Source of the DNA: an uncultured Rhodopirellula sp.
GTDB lineage: Bacteria > Planctomycetota > Planctomycetia > Pirellulales > Pirellulaceae
Direction of reading: 5' to 3'
Assembly: GCA_913061385.1 (NCBI GenBank)
Contig: CAJXTM010000170.1
Coordinates: 1-7,211, forward strand
DNA length: 7,211 nucleotides
The notes below the pieces were generated by a model. The model saw nothing but the letters and a program-made list of their open reading frames with translations, had not been told where the DNA came from and did not search any database. Position 1 is the stretch's first letter. Each line of letters opens with the position of its first letter. Positions 1 through 6,531 of this stretch are shown here, piece after piece. Made by a program: the position numbers and the translations under genes.

Positions 1-458
1 AACGACGTGCAATTCTGCGAGGAGGATAATGCATGACCTGAACAGTAATTCCGTGTCGTGGATGAGCAGAGTCGCACTTGGCCAATCAGCTCCTCTACTC
101 GTTCGCGGTGTACCAATGTAAACGACTCAAGATTTCATTCACAAGAAACAAAAGACTCGTGCAACGAGGCAACTACAACTGCCGCAAAGCACCGCCGCAC
201 GCTTTGCCTGAAATCCAGAACAAAGCTTCTTAACGCGATAATTCGACACTGCCGAATGCGGAATCGAAGTGGGGTGCCGACACGTTTTACCCCACCATGA
301 AACGGCAACCGCAACTTGTCAATGAGTTCCGAGAAATCAGTTCGCACACATTCGGATTTGCAGGATCAATGATCCCCAACAGAAGCAAGTAGAAACTCAC
401 CCCACTCATGCAGTGCATCTGAACCTCGATTGAATGAACATAGGCACCGGATAGTTCG
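1..458. other. Region without a supportable gene, left contig edge
   Basis: No open frame here has convincing coding character. At the left edge a plus-strand frame is open from base 2 to a TAA at 119-121. It contains an ATG at 29 behind an SD-like GGAGG (21-25), but the spacing is only 3 nt. It could be a 30-codon ORF or the tail of a gene starting outside the window. Two minus-strand frames are also open from about 126-134 to the left edge and lack an ATG, so the direction of any cut-off gene cannot be settled. A perfect 7-bp inverted repeat (GCAAAGC 184-190 / GCTTTGC 201-207, 10-nt loop) could form a hairpin downstream of the leftward gene. It has no T-tract, so I do not call it a terminator. 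Confidence 0.5.
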
Positions 459-1898
459 TCACGGCAACTCTGCGTCTCCACTGCCAACCCCCGAGTCTCC
501 ATTGCCAACCGCCGAGTCTCCATTGCCCTCTTTGCCGACATTTTCTGATTCCGCAGAAATACAAACAACCTGTTCACGTCGGTCACCACCACTTCCGACC
601 CCGATCCGCAAAAACAGATGGTCACCTGATACCGCCGGACTGGCGTAACAATCGTTCCCTAAGCGATTCTTCGCGACGGGTACATATTTAGAGCCGGCCT
701 CAAAAACGAAGGTGTCACCACTTAAATTCGGAACGATTACGGTTCCATTGACAAGCACGGGCGATGCGCTGAAGTTTCCGCCCAACCGTTCTTTCCAAAG
801 CTCCTCACCGGATGCACCATCCCAGCAGATGGCTACTCCCTTATCGTTCACGGTTAACAGCCTATCCCCCACTACCAACAACGATGGCTCGTAGGTTTTC
901 GATTTATTTGACCACAGACGCTCACCATCAGCAGATAGACAAATCGTCTCTGATTCTGGGTACCCACCACTTGCAAAGATTCGCTCTCCATCCGAGACAA
1001 TCGTGCCGCATGTTGCCTCTGCAATACATTGAGTTCTCCACAGCAATTCGCCCGATGCAGGATCATAGCTGGCTACAGCATCATTACCGCTAATCAACAA
1101 CTGATCCCGCCCACCGACCGGTACAACTGTGGGACTTGAATAACTGTCGCCGTTGCCTCGACTGACGCGGTAAGCCACTTGCCCTGTCTCGGTATCAAGC
1201 GCCGCGAGATAACCGCCTCCCTTGTTGTCTGCAGCAACAATGACAAGCGACTTGTAGATAACCGGTGATGGTGCATACCCGAACTTTGAGACAAACTTGC
1301 CAACTTCACGCTGCCACAAAACTTCGCCATCCAGATCGAGCGCTGTGGCAGTGATTGCGTCAGCGTTAAGCATCGTGATGTACAAACGCTTTCCGTCACA
1401 AGCGATTGTTCCGTTCGCGTTGGTGGCTTTCTGATGAACAGAATTTTTCGCTGGAAACCCCTCCCGATGAATCACTGTCTGCCAGCGCTGCGATCCACTC
1501 TCTCGATCCAAACAGACAACCGACTGAACCTGCTTGCCCTCCTCAGCCGTCGCAAGGAAAACCGAATTGCCGACGACGATTGGCGATCCATGCCCACGCC
1601 CCGGTATGTCAGCACGCCACTTCAGGTTGCTCAACTCACCCCAGGTCGTCGCCACCGAACCTGCGACTGCGACTCCGTCCTGATTACGACCACGCCAGGC
1701 ATTCCAATCACTTGAATCGAGCAACCAGTCAGAACCGCGAATTTCAATCCCACTCTCGCTCGCCGAAACCGACTCGACCGGATTCCGCTTGCTGCAGCCA
1801 GTACCAATCAGAAGTGCAAAAGCAAAGAAAAGAAAGACCGACCGAGGTATGGCGGAAAATAAACGTCGCATGTTCCAGAGCAGGAATGACGCTCGCAT
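459..1898 (-). CDS. PQQ-type beta-propeller repeat protein, probable exported lipoprotein
   Basis: This 479-residue protein is of the PQQ-like beta-propeller type (PQQ_2/BamB-like fold) that is very abundant in planctomycetes. Residues 1-34 form a signal peptide with a hydrophobic core (VFLFFAFALLIG) followed by GTGC. Cys35 is a likely lipidation site, although Gly at -3 makes the lipobox imperfect. The mature part opens with WNAWRGRNQDGVA, typical of this family. Blade signatures of the type D-x-x-(S/T)G-x-x-x-W then recur: LDRESGSQRWQ, LDLDGEVLWQR, LDTETGQVAYRV, YDPASGELLWRT, LSADGERLWS and WDGASGEELWKE, so about six to seven blades. The final strand (EQVVCISAE) is followed by a Gly/Asp-rich tail made by a DNA tandem repeat. 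I chose the start at 1898 because GAGG lies 5 nt upstream on the minus strand (1904-1907); a second ATG at 1871 would keep the signal peptide but has no SD. The propeller probably acts outside the cytoplasmic membrane as a scaffold. No enzymatic quinoprotein residues were identified, so a catalytic role is not claimed. It is divergent from lpxD. Confidence 0.9.
   Translation of the reverse strand: MRASFLLWNMRRLFSAIPRSVFLFFAFALLIGTGCSKRNPVESVSASESGIEIRGSDWLLDSSDWNAWRGRNQDGVAVAGSVATTWGELSNLKWRADIPGRGHGSPIVVGNSVFLATAEEGKQVQSVVCLDRESGSQRWQTVIHREGFPAKNSVHQKATNANGTIACDGKRLYITMLNADAITATALDLDGEVLWQREVGKFVSKFGYAPSPVIYKSLVIVAADNKGGGYLAALDTETGQVAYRVSRGNGDSYSSPTVVPVGGRDQLLISGNDAVASYDPASGELLWRTQCIAEATCGTIVSDGERIFASGGYPESETICLSADGERLWSNKSKTYEPSLLVVGDRLLTVNDKGVAICWDGASGEELWKERLGGNFSASPVLVNGTVIVPNLSGDTFVFEAGSKYVPVAKNRLGNDCYASPAVSGDHLFLRIGVGSGGDRREQVVCISAESENVGKEGNGDSAVGNGDSGVGSGDAELP
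472..534. repeat. 21-bp tandem repeat, about 2.7 copies, in the 3' end of the propeller gene
   Basis: Three head-to-tail 21-bp units start at 472, 493 and 514. Units 1 and 2 differ at a few positions. Unit 3 matches unit 2 over its first 14 bases (514-527) and then diverges. The core is GAGTCTCCATTGCCAACCGCC on the plus strand. Because 21 is a multiple of three, the repeat adds 7-residue units (GNGDSAV, GNGDSGV, GSGDAE) to the C-terminus of the minus-strand protein without breaking the frame. It lies beyond the last recognisable propeller strand, so it is probably a neutral or recent expansion rather than part of the fold. Confidence 0.85.
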
Positions 1899-2201
1899 GG
1901 AAACCTCGTCGGAAGTTGGCGTGTCGTAAACGGATCGATTAACAGAGCATTCGCGATGCAGTCTAATGAATTCTGTTCGTTTGCTAAGCTCGCGAGAAAT
2001 GCATCAGCCCACCATTTTCCAAAAAACCAAACAAACAATCTTGCTTGGAATGTAAGAAAGGCCCAACCAGCCCGCCTCTTTGCTAGCATCCCCACTGAGC
2101 TACAACGCTCTCTGAACTTCCTCTTGCCCGCCAACGCACGAAACTTGTATATATTTAAGGCCGTGCCGATTGACGGCAGTTCCAGTAAAGGATGATTGGA
2201 A
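1899..2201. other. Divergent intergenic region between the propeller gene and lpxD
   Basis: About 300 bp separate the two divergent start codons, so promoters in both directions should lie here. On the side nearer the propeller gene, an inverted repeat AACAGA (1941-1946) / TCTGTT (1972-1977) encloses a smaller GCAT/ATGC pair (1947-1950, 1956-1959) around TCGCG. This could be an operator or chance. A small hairpin TGCCG/CGGCA (2164-2168, 2174-2178) falls in the likely lpxD leader. Open frames across this region (plus 1956-2195, minus 1808-2353) have no protein-family character and are taken as non-coding. Confidence 0.5.
2124..2155 (+). promoter_or_regulatory. Possible sigma-70-type promoter of the lpxD-lpxI-ispE-spoVG cluster
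   Basis: TTGCCC (2124-2129) resembles a -35 box with four of six matches. It is followed by an AT-rich TATATATTT stretch (2148-2156), the only such stretch near the gene. TATATA at 2148 gives an 18-bp spacer; the better-matching TATATT at 2150 gives 20. The region lies about 45 bp before the lpxD start. Planctomycete promoter consensus is poorly known, so this rests on the general bacterial model. Confidence 0.35.
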
Positions 2202-3293
2202 ATGGCAATGCAACTTGGAGACCTCGCGAGGCTCGTCGAAGGTCGTTTGAACGGTAACGCGGACACTCCGTGCACGGGAGCCAATCCCCCCCGGGACGCG
2301 ACCGCAACTGAGATCACGATGCTCGACGATCCATCTCGATTGGAATCGCTCAAAGGCTCGCAGGCGACCGCGGTCGTGACCCGATCAGAAGTCGATTTAT
2401 CGGTGATTGGCTTGCAAAACGCAGCTCAACTGATTGTGGACGATCCACACCAAGCTTTCGCGAAGATCGTGTCTACTTTTCGGCCTCCGATTGAGGCTCG
2501 GGTACCCGCTGCGGGGATCGACTCAAACGCAGAGATTCACAACTCCGCCGAGGTTCACCCAACTGCAACGATCGGAATGGGCGTTTCGATTGGTGCGCGA
2601 ACCCGAATCATGCCAGGCGTTTCCATCGCTCCGTTCACACAGATTGGCGAAGACTGCCTGCTGCATGCAAATGTCACCCTTTACGAATACACGATTATCT
2701 CAGACCGCGTCATCATTCACGCCGGATCGGTGATTGGGGGTCATGGCTTTGGCTATCGACAAGAAGCTGGTCGCCACCTACCCACGGCGCAGTTGGGTTA
2801 TGTGGTCATCGAGTCGGACGTGGAGCTTGGTGCTAGCGTAACCATCGACCGGGGTACGTATGGCGCCACCCGGATCGGCGAGGGAACCAAGATCGACAAT
2901 CAGGTGATGATTGCACACAACTGCCGAATCGGAAAGCACAATCTTCTCTGCAGCCAAGTTGGAATTGCCGGCAGTTGTACGACCGGTGACTATGTCATTT
3001 TGGCTGGTCAGGTAGGCCTGAAAGACCACATTGAGCTAGGCGATGGCACGATTGTCGCTGCCCAAGCAGGTGTGATGGACAATTGCCCGGGGAACCAAGT
3101 TTACTTAGGGTCCCCTGCAACAACGCAGCGCGACCAGATGCAGATCATCGCAGTCCAGCGAAAGCTGCCCGAGATGCGACGTGAGATGAAACAGTTGCGA
3201 CGTGAACTGAATCGCCTGACAGAACTAACCAGCGCTGCCGAGGCGGCCCCAGTCGATTCCCAAGTCACTACTCAGGACAAGCGAGCGGCATGA
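2202..3293 (+). CDS. lpxD: UDP-3-O-(3-hydroxyacyl)glucosamine N-acyltransferase LpxD
   Basis: LpxD transfers a 3-hydroxyacyl chain from acyl carrier protein to the 2-amino group of UDP-3-O-acylglucosamine, the third step of lipid A synthesis, in the cytoplasm. The 363-residue protein is slightly longer than E. coli LpxD (341). Residues 1-100 are the uridine-binding N-terminal domain (LGDLARLVEGRLNG; the ITML strand; LIVDDPHQAFAKI). Residues 103-308 are hexapeptide repeats of a left-handed beta-helix, including GSVIGGHGFGYR and TIDRG. The motif DNQVMIAHN places the expected catalytic histidine at residue 239, matching His239 of E. coli. The segment YLGSPA and a charged helix (residues 312-345) close the protein. 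An in-frame TTG at 2196 would extend it by two codons, but it lies only 3 nt after AAGGA (2188-2192). ATG at 2202 has a 9-nt spacer and is preferred. It overlaps lpxI by ATGA, implying translational coupling. Confidence 0.95.
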   Translation: MAMQLGDLARLVEGRLNGNADTPCTGANPPRDATATEITMLDDPSRLESLKGSQATAVVTRSEVDLSVIGLQNAAQLIVDDPHQAFAKIVSTFRPPIEARVPAAGIDSNAEIHNSAEVHPTATIGMGVSIGARTRIMPGVSIAPFTQIGEDCLLHANVTLYEYTIISDRVIIHAGSVIGGHGFGYRQEAGRHLPTAQLGYVVIESDVELGASVTIDRGTYGATRIGEGTKIDNQVMIAHNCRIGKHNLLCSQVGIAGSCTTGDYVILAGQVGLKDHIELGDGTIVAAQAGVMDNCPGNQVYLGSPATTQRDQMQIIAVQRKLPEMRREMKQLRRELNRLTELTSAAEAAPVDSQVTTQDKRAA

Positions 3294-4300
3294 TTGACCG
3301 CAACGGTTACTGGCCAAGGCGTGGACACGCAATCATGGCTCAGCACCAGTCAGGCGAACAAAAACCTCCCATTGGACTTGTTGCCGGCTGGGGCAGCTTT
3401 CCAGTGCAGGTTGCCCAATCCCTGATTCGAGAGGGTCGCCGCGTTTGCTGCATTGCAATCAGCGGGCACGCCAGCACCGACTTGGAATCCATTTGCGATC
3501 ATGTGACATGGTCTGGCGTGGGAAAACTTGGCGGCCACATCCGTTACTTTCGCCGAAATGGCGTTGAGCAGGTAACCATGGCGGGCAAGTTGTTCAAAGC
3601 AGATCTGTTGTACCAAGGGTCATTGTGGCTCCGACACTTCCCAGACCTGACATGCCTTCGAACACTAGGGCCTCCACTACTTGGTCGCCAACGCGACGCG
3701 CGGGATGACAGCCTTCTCATTGCCGTCACCGACGCTTACGCACGTGCCGGCATGGAAGTACTGGCAGCCACTGATTTCGCACCGGAGCTACTCGTGAACG
3801 CAGGAACATTGGCGGGCCCAGAATTGCGGCAGCGACAGACATCCGATATCGAAGCGGGATGGCAAGTTGCCAAGCAGATGGGCGGCATGGACATCGGACA
3901 AACCATCACCATCAAAGATGGGACAGTGATTGCCGTCGAAGCGATCGAAGGCACTGATGCGTGCATTGACCGGACGGGGGAATTATGCCGTCGTGGTGAC
4001 TGGACGTTGGTCAAGGTTAGTAAGCCACAACAGGACATGCGGTTTGACGTCCCAACCATTGGCCCACAAACCGTGCAACGGGTTGCACAAGCCAAGGGCA
4101 GTGCAATCGCGATCGAAGCAGGAAAAACAATTTTAGTTGAACGTGAGGAAACCCTCAAACTTGCGAGCGAACTGGGAATATCAATCATCGCCATGAACGA
4201 CGCCCCGAATGGCAGCGTTCACGTACCTGCGGACATGACTGCTACGTCCGCTCCCTCCATTTCAACAACAAACGACCACCTTTCGGAACGTGCTGCCTGA
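3290..4300 (+). CDS. lpxI: UDP-2,3-diacylglucosamine pyrophosphatase LpxI (DUF1009 family)
   Basis: LpxI hydrolyses UDP-2,3-diacylglucosamine to 2,3-diacylglucosamine-1-phosphate (lipid X) and UMP. It replaces the unrelated LpxH in alphaproteobacteria and several other phyla. The N-terminal domain begins at residue 28 (IGLVAGWGSFPVQVAQ) and contains VGKLGGHIRYFRRNGVEQVTMAG-type sequence (residues 77-99) and the DDSLL segment (139-143). The C-terminal domain carries VEAIEGTDACI (216-226); its Asp223 corresponds to the conserved acidic residue of the family. It also carries DMRFDVPTIGPQTV (249-262), a hallmark of DUF1009. At 336 residues it is longer than usual (about 270-290), owing to roughly 27 residues before the domain and a 30-residue Ser/Thr-rich tail. 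The ATG at 3290 overlaps the lpxD stop; an internal ATG at 3335 would give a more normal N-terminus, and neither has a clear SD. Cofactor (Mg2+) use is known from the family, not seen here. Confidence 0.92.
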   Translation: MIDRNGYWPRRGHAIMAQHQSGEQKPPIGLVAGWGSFPVQVAQSLIREGRRVCCIAISGHASTDLESICDHVTWSGVGKLGGHIRYFRRNGVEQVTMAGKLFKADLLYQGSLWLRHFPDLTCLRTLGPPLLGRQRDARDDSLLIAVTDAYARAGMEVLAATDFAPELLVNAGTLAGPELRQRQTSDIEAGWQVAKQMGGMDIGQTITIKDGTVIAVEAIEGTDACIDRTGELCRRGDWTLVKVSKPQQDMRFDVPTIGPQTVQRVAQAKGSAIAIEAGKTILVEREETLKLASELGISIIAMNDAPNGSVHVPADMTATSAPSISTTNDHLSERAA

Positions 4301-4320
4301 GTCGAATTCAATTAAAAATC

Positions 4321-5316
4321 ATGCCCCACGCCACCGACCGTTACGAACAGACCGCTCGAACCTGCCCGCCAGCAAAGCTTAACTTATTCCTGGAACTGCG
4401 ATCGCGCAGGCCCGATGGCTTTCACGAGATTGATACGGTGATGGTGCCAATCGATTGGCGGGATGAGCTGCGACTTCAACGGATTCAAGACAGCCACATT
4501 GAACTTCAGGTTCAATGGCTGCCATCGAAACAGGTTGTGGCTCAGCGTCTTGGAGTCGCAAGCGAAAGTCCAGAAGGACGAAGTTTATTAGAAATCCCCT
4601 CTGACGAGTCCAATCTTGTCCACCGTGCGTTAACTGCATTTCGTGAAGCATTCAAGATTCCCGATGGCTTCCGTTGTCAACTGGGAAAGCAAATACCGGC
4701 TGGCGCAGGTCTTGGCGGAGCAAGCAGCGATGCGGCGTCAGCCCTTCTTTGCGCAGCAAGACTATGTGACATTCCCGCCGACAACCCACTGTTGACCGAA
4801 CTTGCTTCACAAATTGGCAGCGATGTGCCATTCTTCCTCGGTATGGGGGGAACGGACCAACTTGATGGTGCAAGGGCGACTGGCCGTGGTGAACAAATTG
4901 AGTCGATTGAACTTGGCAAGACACTCAACTGCGTTGTGGTCTTCCCCGCGATTTGCCTGTCCACAGCAAAGGTCTACGCCAACTCGCAAATCCCGTGCAC
5001 TCCAAGAGATGCGACTGCACTGGTGGAACTACTCGAAGATCCAAAAACAACCGATCTGGGACCGGCCATGCTCAATCGGCTGACGGATCCTGCAAAAAAA
5101 CTTGCACCGCAAATTGTGGAAATCCTCGAATCACTGTGGCATGAGGGGCTGAGAACGTGTCAATTGACAGGTAGCGGGTCTGCATGCTTTGCAATTTCAG
5201 CCTCATCGGGTAACGCACAGCAAGCAGCTTTGAGACTGCGAGCACGCTTGGAACCAGGCGCATTTGTCATGGCTACCCAAACGACTCAAGTCCCCGCACA
5301 GATCCATGTGTCATAA
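4321..5316 (+). CDS. ispE: 4-diphosphocytidyl-2-C-methyl-D-erythritol kinase IspE
   Basis: IspE phosphorylates the 2-hydroxyl of CDP-methylerythritol with ATP in the MEP isoprenoid pathway; it is a cytoplasmic GHMP-family kinase. The N-terminus shows PPAKLNLFLEL (residues 16-26), with Lys19 as the conserved active-site lysine, and RRPDGFHEIDTV. The glycine-rich ATP-binding motif is PAGAGLGGASSDAASAL (126-142). Asp168 in GSDVPFF is the expected catalytic aspartate. The third GHMP motif is TGSGSACF (283-290). At 331 residues it is longer than E. coli IspE (283), partly because of an insertion around residues 62-94 before NLVHRA. The gene starts 20 bp after the lpxI stop. No Shine-Dalgarno sequence precedes the ATG, only an A/T-rich stretch, but later starts would cut into the kinase domain. 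It is probably translated from the same message as lpxD-lpxI. Confidence 0.95.
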   Translation: MPHATDRYEQTARTCPPAKLNLFLELRSRRPDGFHEIDTVMVPIDWRDELRLQRIQDSHIELQVQWLPSKQVVAQRLGVASESPEGRSLLEIPSDESNLVHRALTAFREAFKIPDGFRCQLGKQIPAGAGLGGASSDAASALLCAARLCDIPADNPLLTELASQIGSDVPFFLGMGGTDQLDGARATGRGEQIESIELGKTLNCVVVFPAICLSTAKVYANSQIPCTPRDATALVELLEDPKTTDLGPAMLNRLTDPAKKLAPQIVEILESLWHEGLRTCQLTGSGSACFAISASSGNAQQAALRLRARLEPGAFVMATQTTQVPAQIHVS

Positions 5317-5337
5317 ACACCAGCATGCTTGCGGGCA

Positions 5338-5356
5338 CTCCGACGATGATTCGGAG
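5338..5356 (+). other. Perfect 6-bp hairpin in the ispE-spoVG gap
   Basis: CTCCGA (5338-5343) and TCGGAG (5351-5356) pair perfectly around a 7-nt loop. No T-tract follows, so this is not a standard intrinsic terminator. It lies 13 bp before the spoVG Shine-Dalgarno sequence and could influence mRNA stability or SpoVG translation. It may also be chance. Confidence 0.35.
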
Positions 5357-5369
5357 AGGTCGGCCGGTT

Positions 5370-5376
5370 AAGGAGG
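5370..5376 (+). promoter_or_regulatory. Strong ribosome binding site deciding the GTG start of spoVG
   Basis: AAGGAGG lies 7 nt upstream of the GTG at 5384 and is the strongest Shine-Dalgarno sequence of the rightward cluster. Together with the SpoVG-typical N-terminus MEITEIRIK, it fixes GTG as the start. It suggests that SpoVG may be translated better than the ispE gene upstream, which has none. Confidence 0.85.
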
Positions 5377-5383
5377 GTCGGAC

Positions 5384-6187
5384 GTGGAGATCACAGAGAT
5401 TCGCATCAAGCTGATGGAGGCATCAGAGGATCGCCTCAGGGGCTTCTGCTCCATCACCATCGAGAATGCTTTCGTCATTCGCGACCTTAAAATCATTGAT
5501 GGCTCCAACGGACCGTTCGTTGCCATGCCCAGCCGAAAGCTGAGTGGCAATTGCCAACGCTGTCGGCACAAGAACCATTTGCGATCGAATTATTGCAATC
5601 ACTGCGGCACAAAGCTGCAACAAGACGAGTCCGGGTATGCAGAACCACAAAAGCTTTATGCGGATGTTGCCCACCCAATCAACAGTGAATGCCGGGAAGA
5701 AATCCAACAGGCAGTACTGGCCGAACTCGAGGCAGAACTGGCCCGGTGCGAACAACCAGGCTATCGGTCGCGGTACGACGATGAATTCGATACCGACGAA
5801 GCGGAACCGAGATCATCCACGCGCTCGCAACACCAACCGGAACGCCGAACAAAAACAACGCCAGAACAATCAGCTGACGAAAACACCGGTGTGAACACTG
5901 ACGAAAGTGAATCCCCAGAAGCAAACGAGAAAACAGAAACGTCAGCTACTCCGAAAGCGAATCCGCCACAGCCACTCGAAACGTCAGCCAACTCGACAAC
6001 GGTCGCAGCAGCCCCCGAGCCAAAACATTCTGACACTGAACCACAAACGACAAAACGCATCGACAGTCAACCAAGCGTTGCAGTGCCAACTCCGCTAAGC
6101 TCGAAAAACCCTGCCCCCGAGCCACGAGAGACAACCAACACGTCAACACGACATGGCGAAGACAACTTTGGTGCGGGGATCTTTTAA
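5384..6187 (+). CDS. spoVG: SpoVG-family regulator with inserted zinc ribbon and long disordered tail
   Basis: SpoVG proteins are small DNA/RNA-binding regulators (about 97 residues in Bacillus). Here the fold is split. Residues 1-52 match its first half ([39 protein letters not shown]). Residues 91-120 match its second half ([20 protein letters not shown] and a C-terminal helix). Between them lies an insertion of about 38 residues with Cys57-x2-Cys60 and Cys71-x2-Cys74 (NCQRC, NYCNHCG), the spacing of a zinc ribbon. Residues 121-267 are low complexity, rich in Glu, Thr, Ser, Pro and Asn, and predicted disordered. They end in an acidic-then-hydrophobic tip, [10 protein letters not shown]. The start is GTG with AAGGAGG 7 nt upstream. 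It follows ispE by 67 bp and ends the rightward cluster. The SpoVG assignment is firm. Zinc binding is inferred from cysteine spacing. The role in a non-sporulating planctomycete is unknown, but nucleic-acid binding is likely. Confidence 0.9.
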   Translation: MEITEIRIKLMEASEDRLRGFCSITIENAFVIRDLKIIDGSNGPFVAMPSRKLSGNCQRCRHKNHLRSNYCNHCGTKLQQDESGYAEPQKLYADVAHPINSECREEIQQAVLAELEAELARCEQPGYRSRYDDEFDTDEAEPRSSTRSQHQPERRTKTTPEQSADENTGVNTDESESPEANEKTETSATPKANPPQPLETSANSTTVAAAPEPKHSDTEPQTTKRIDSQPSVAVPTPLSSKNPAPEPRETTNTSTRHGEDNFGAGIF

Positions 6188-6531
6188 GGCCGAAATCATT
6201 CGAGCAGCATGACAGGGCAGGTTGCAACTACGACAAGATTTGCAAGTTCCCTACGGCTGAAAAGACGTGTGCAGCAAATGAATGGCAATGATTACGCCCT
6301 GGTCTTGTCACAGCAGAGCCTCACCGTGTCTTTGTAGATTGAAATCCATGGCTCCTTGCTCGACAGATCCTAATTGCAGGGCCAAGCGGCTGATCACCTC
6401 AATCCAAATGACAGCCACGCAGTCTCAGCATCATCCTAGCAGTGGTGCCTGCGATGCCTGGAAACCACGATTTCACCTTCAGCACGTCACAAACCGTTAA
6501 CTTCCCCTGGTGAAAACTGAGTCGCTATTTT
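6188..6531. other. Convergent intergenic region, no gene seen
   Basis: This 344-bp gap lies between two converging genes, so it should hold transcription ends for both. I see no hairpin with a T-tract. The only notable pairing is TTTCACC (6471-6477) with GGTGAAA (6509-6515), separated by 31 nt and too open to be a convincing terminator. An open frame at 6282-6500 gives a Cys/Ser/Pro-rich 72-residue peptide with no family character and no Shine-Dalgarno sequence, and is left out. No tRNA or rRNA pattern was found. Confidence 0.5.

Noticed and set aside
184..207. GCAAAGC/GCTTTGC hairpin as a terminator for the leftward gene
   Set aside because: The stem is perfect but lies about 250 bp past the stop codon and has no T-tract on either strand.
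287..625. 112-codon minus-strand frame with METR-type repeats
   Set aside because: The apparent peptide repeats are the 21-bp DNA repeat read in another frame; the frame overlaps the propeller gene end and lacks family character.
1406..1942. 178-codon plus-strand open frame opposite the propeller gene
   Set aside because: It is antisense to a well-supported gene with a signal peptide and blade motifs, and its composition (Arg/Ser/Pro-rich) is typical of an antisense shadow.
1808..2353. 181-codon minus-strand open frame across the lpxD upstream region
   Set aside because: It overlaps the start of lpxD and the start of the propeller gene, has no family-like motifs, and has no supporting ribosome site; it is a shadow frame.
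6282..6500. Short frame beginning MAMITP, with ATGATTACGCC as in the lacZ-alpha start of cloning vectors
   Set aside because: The match stops after about a dozen bases and neither flank resembles vector sequence, so it is treated as chance rather than contamination.
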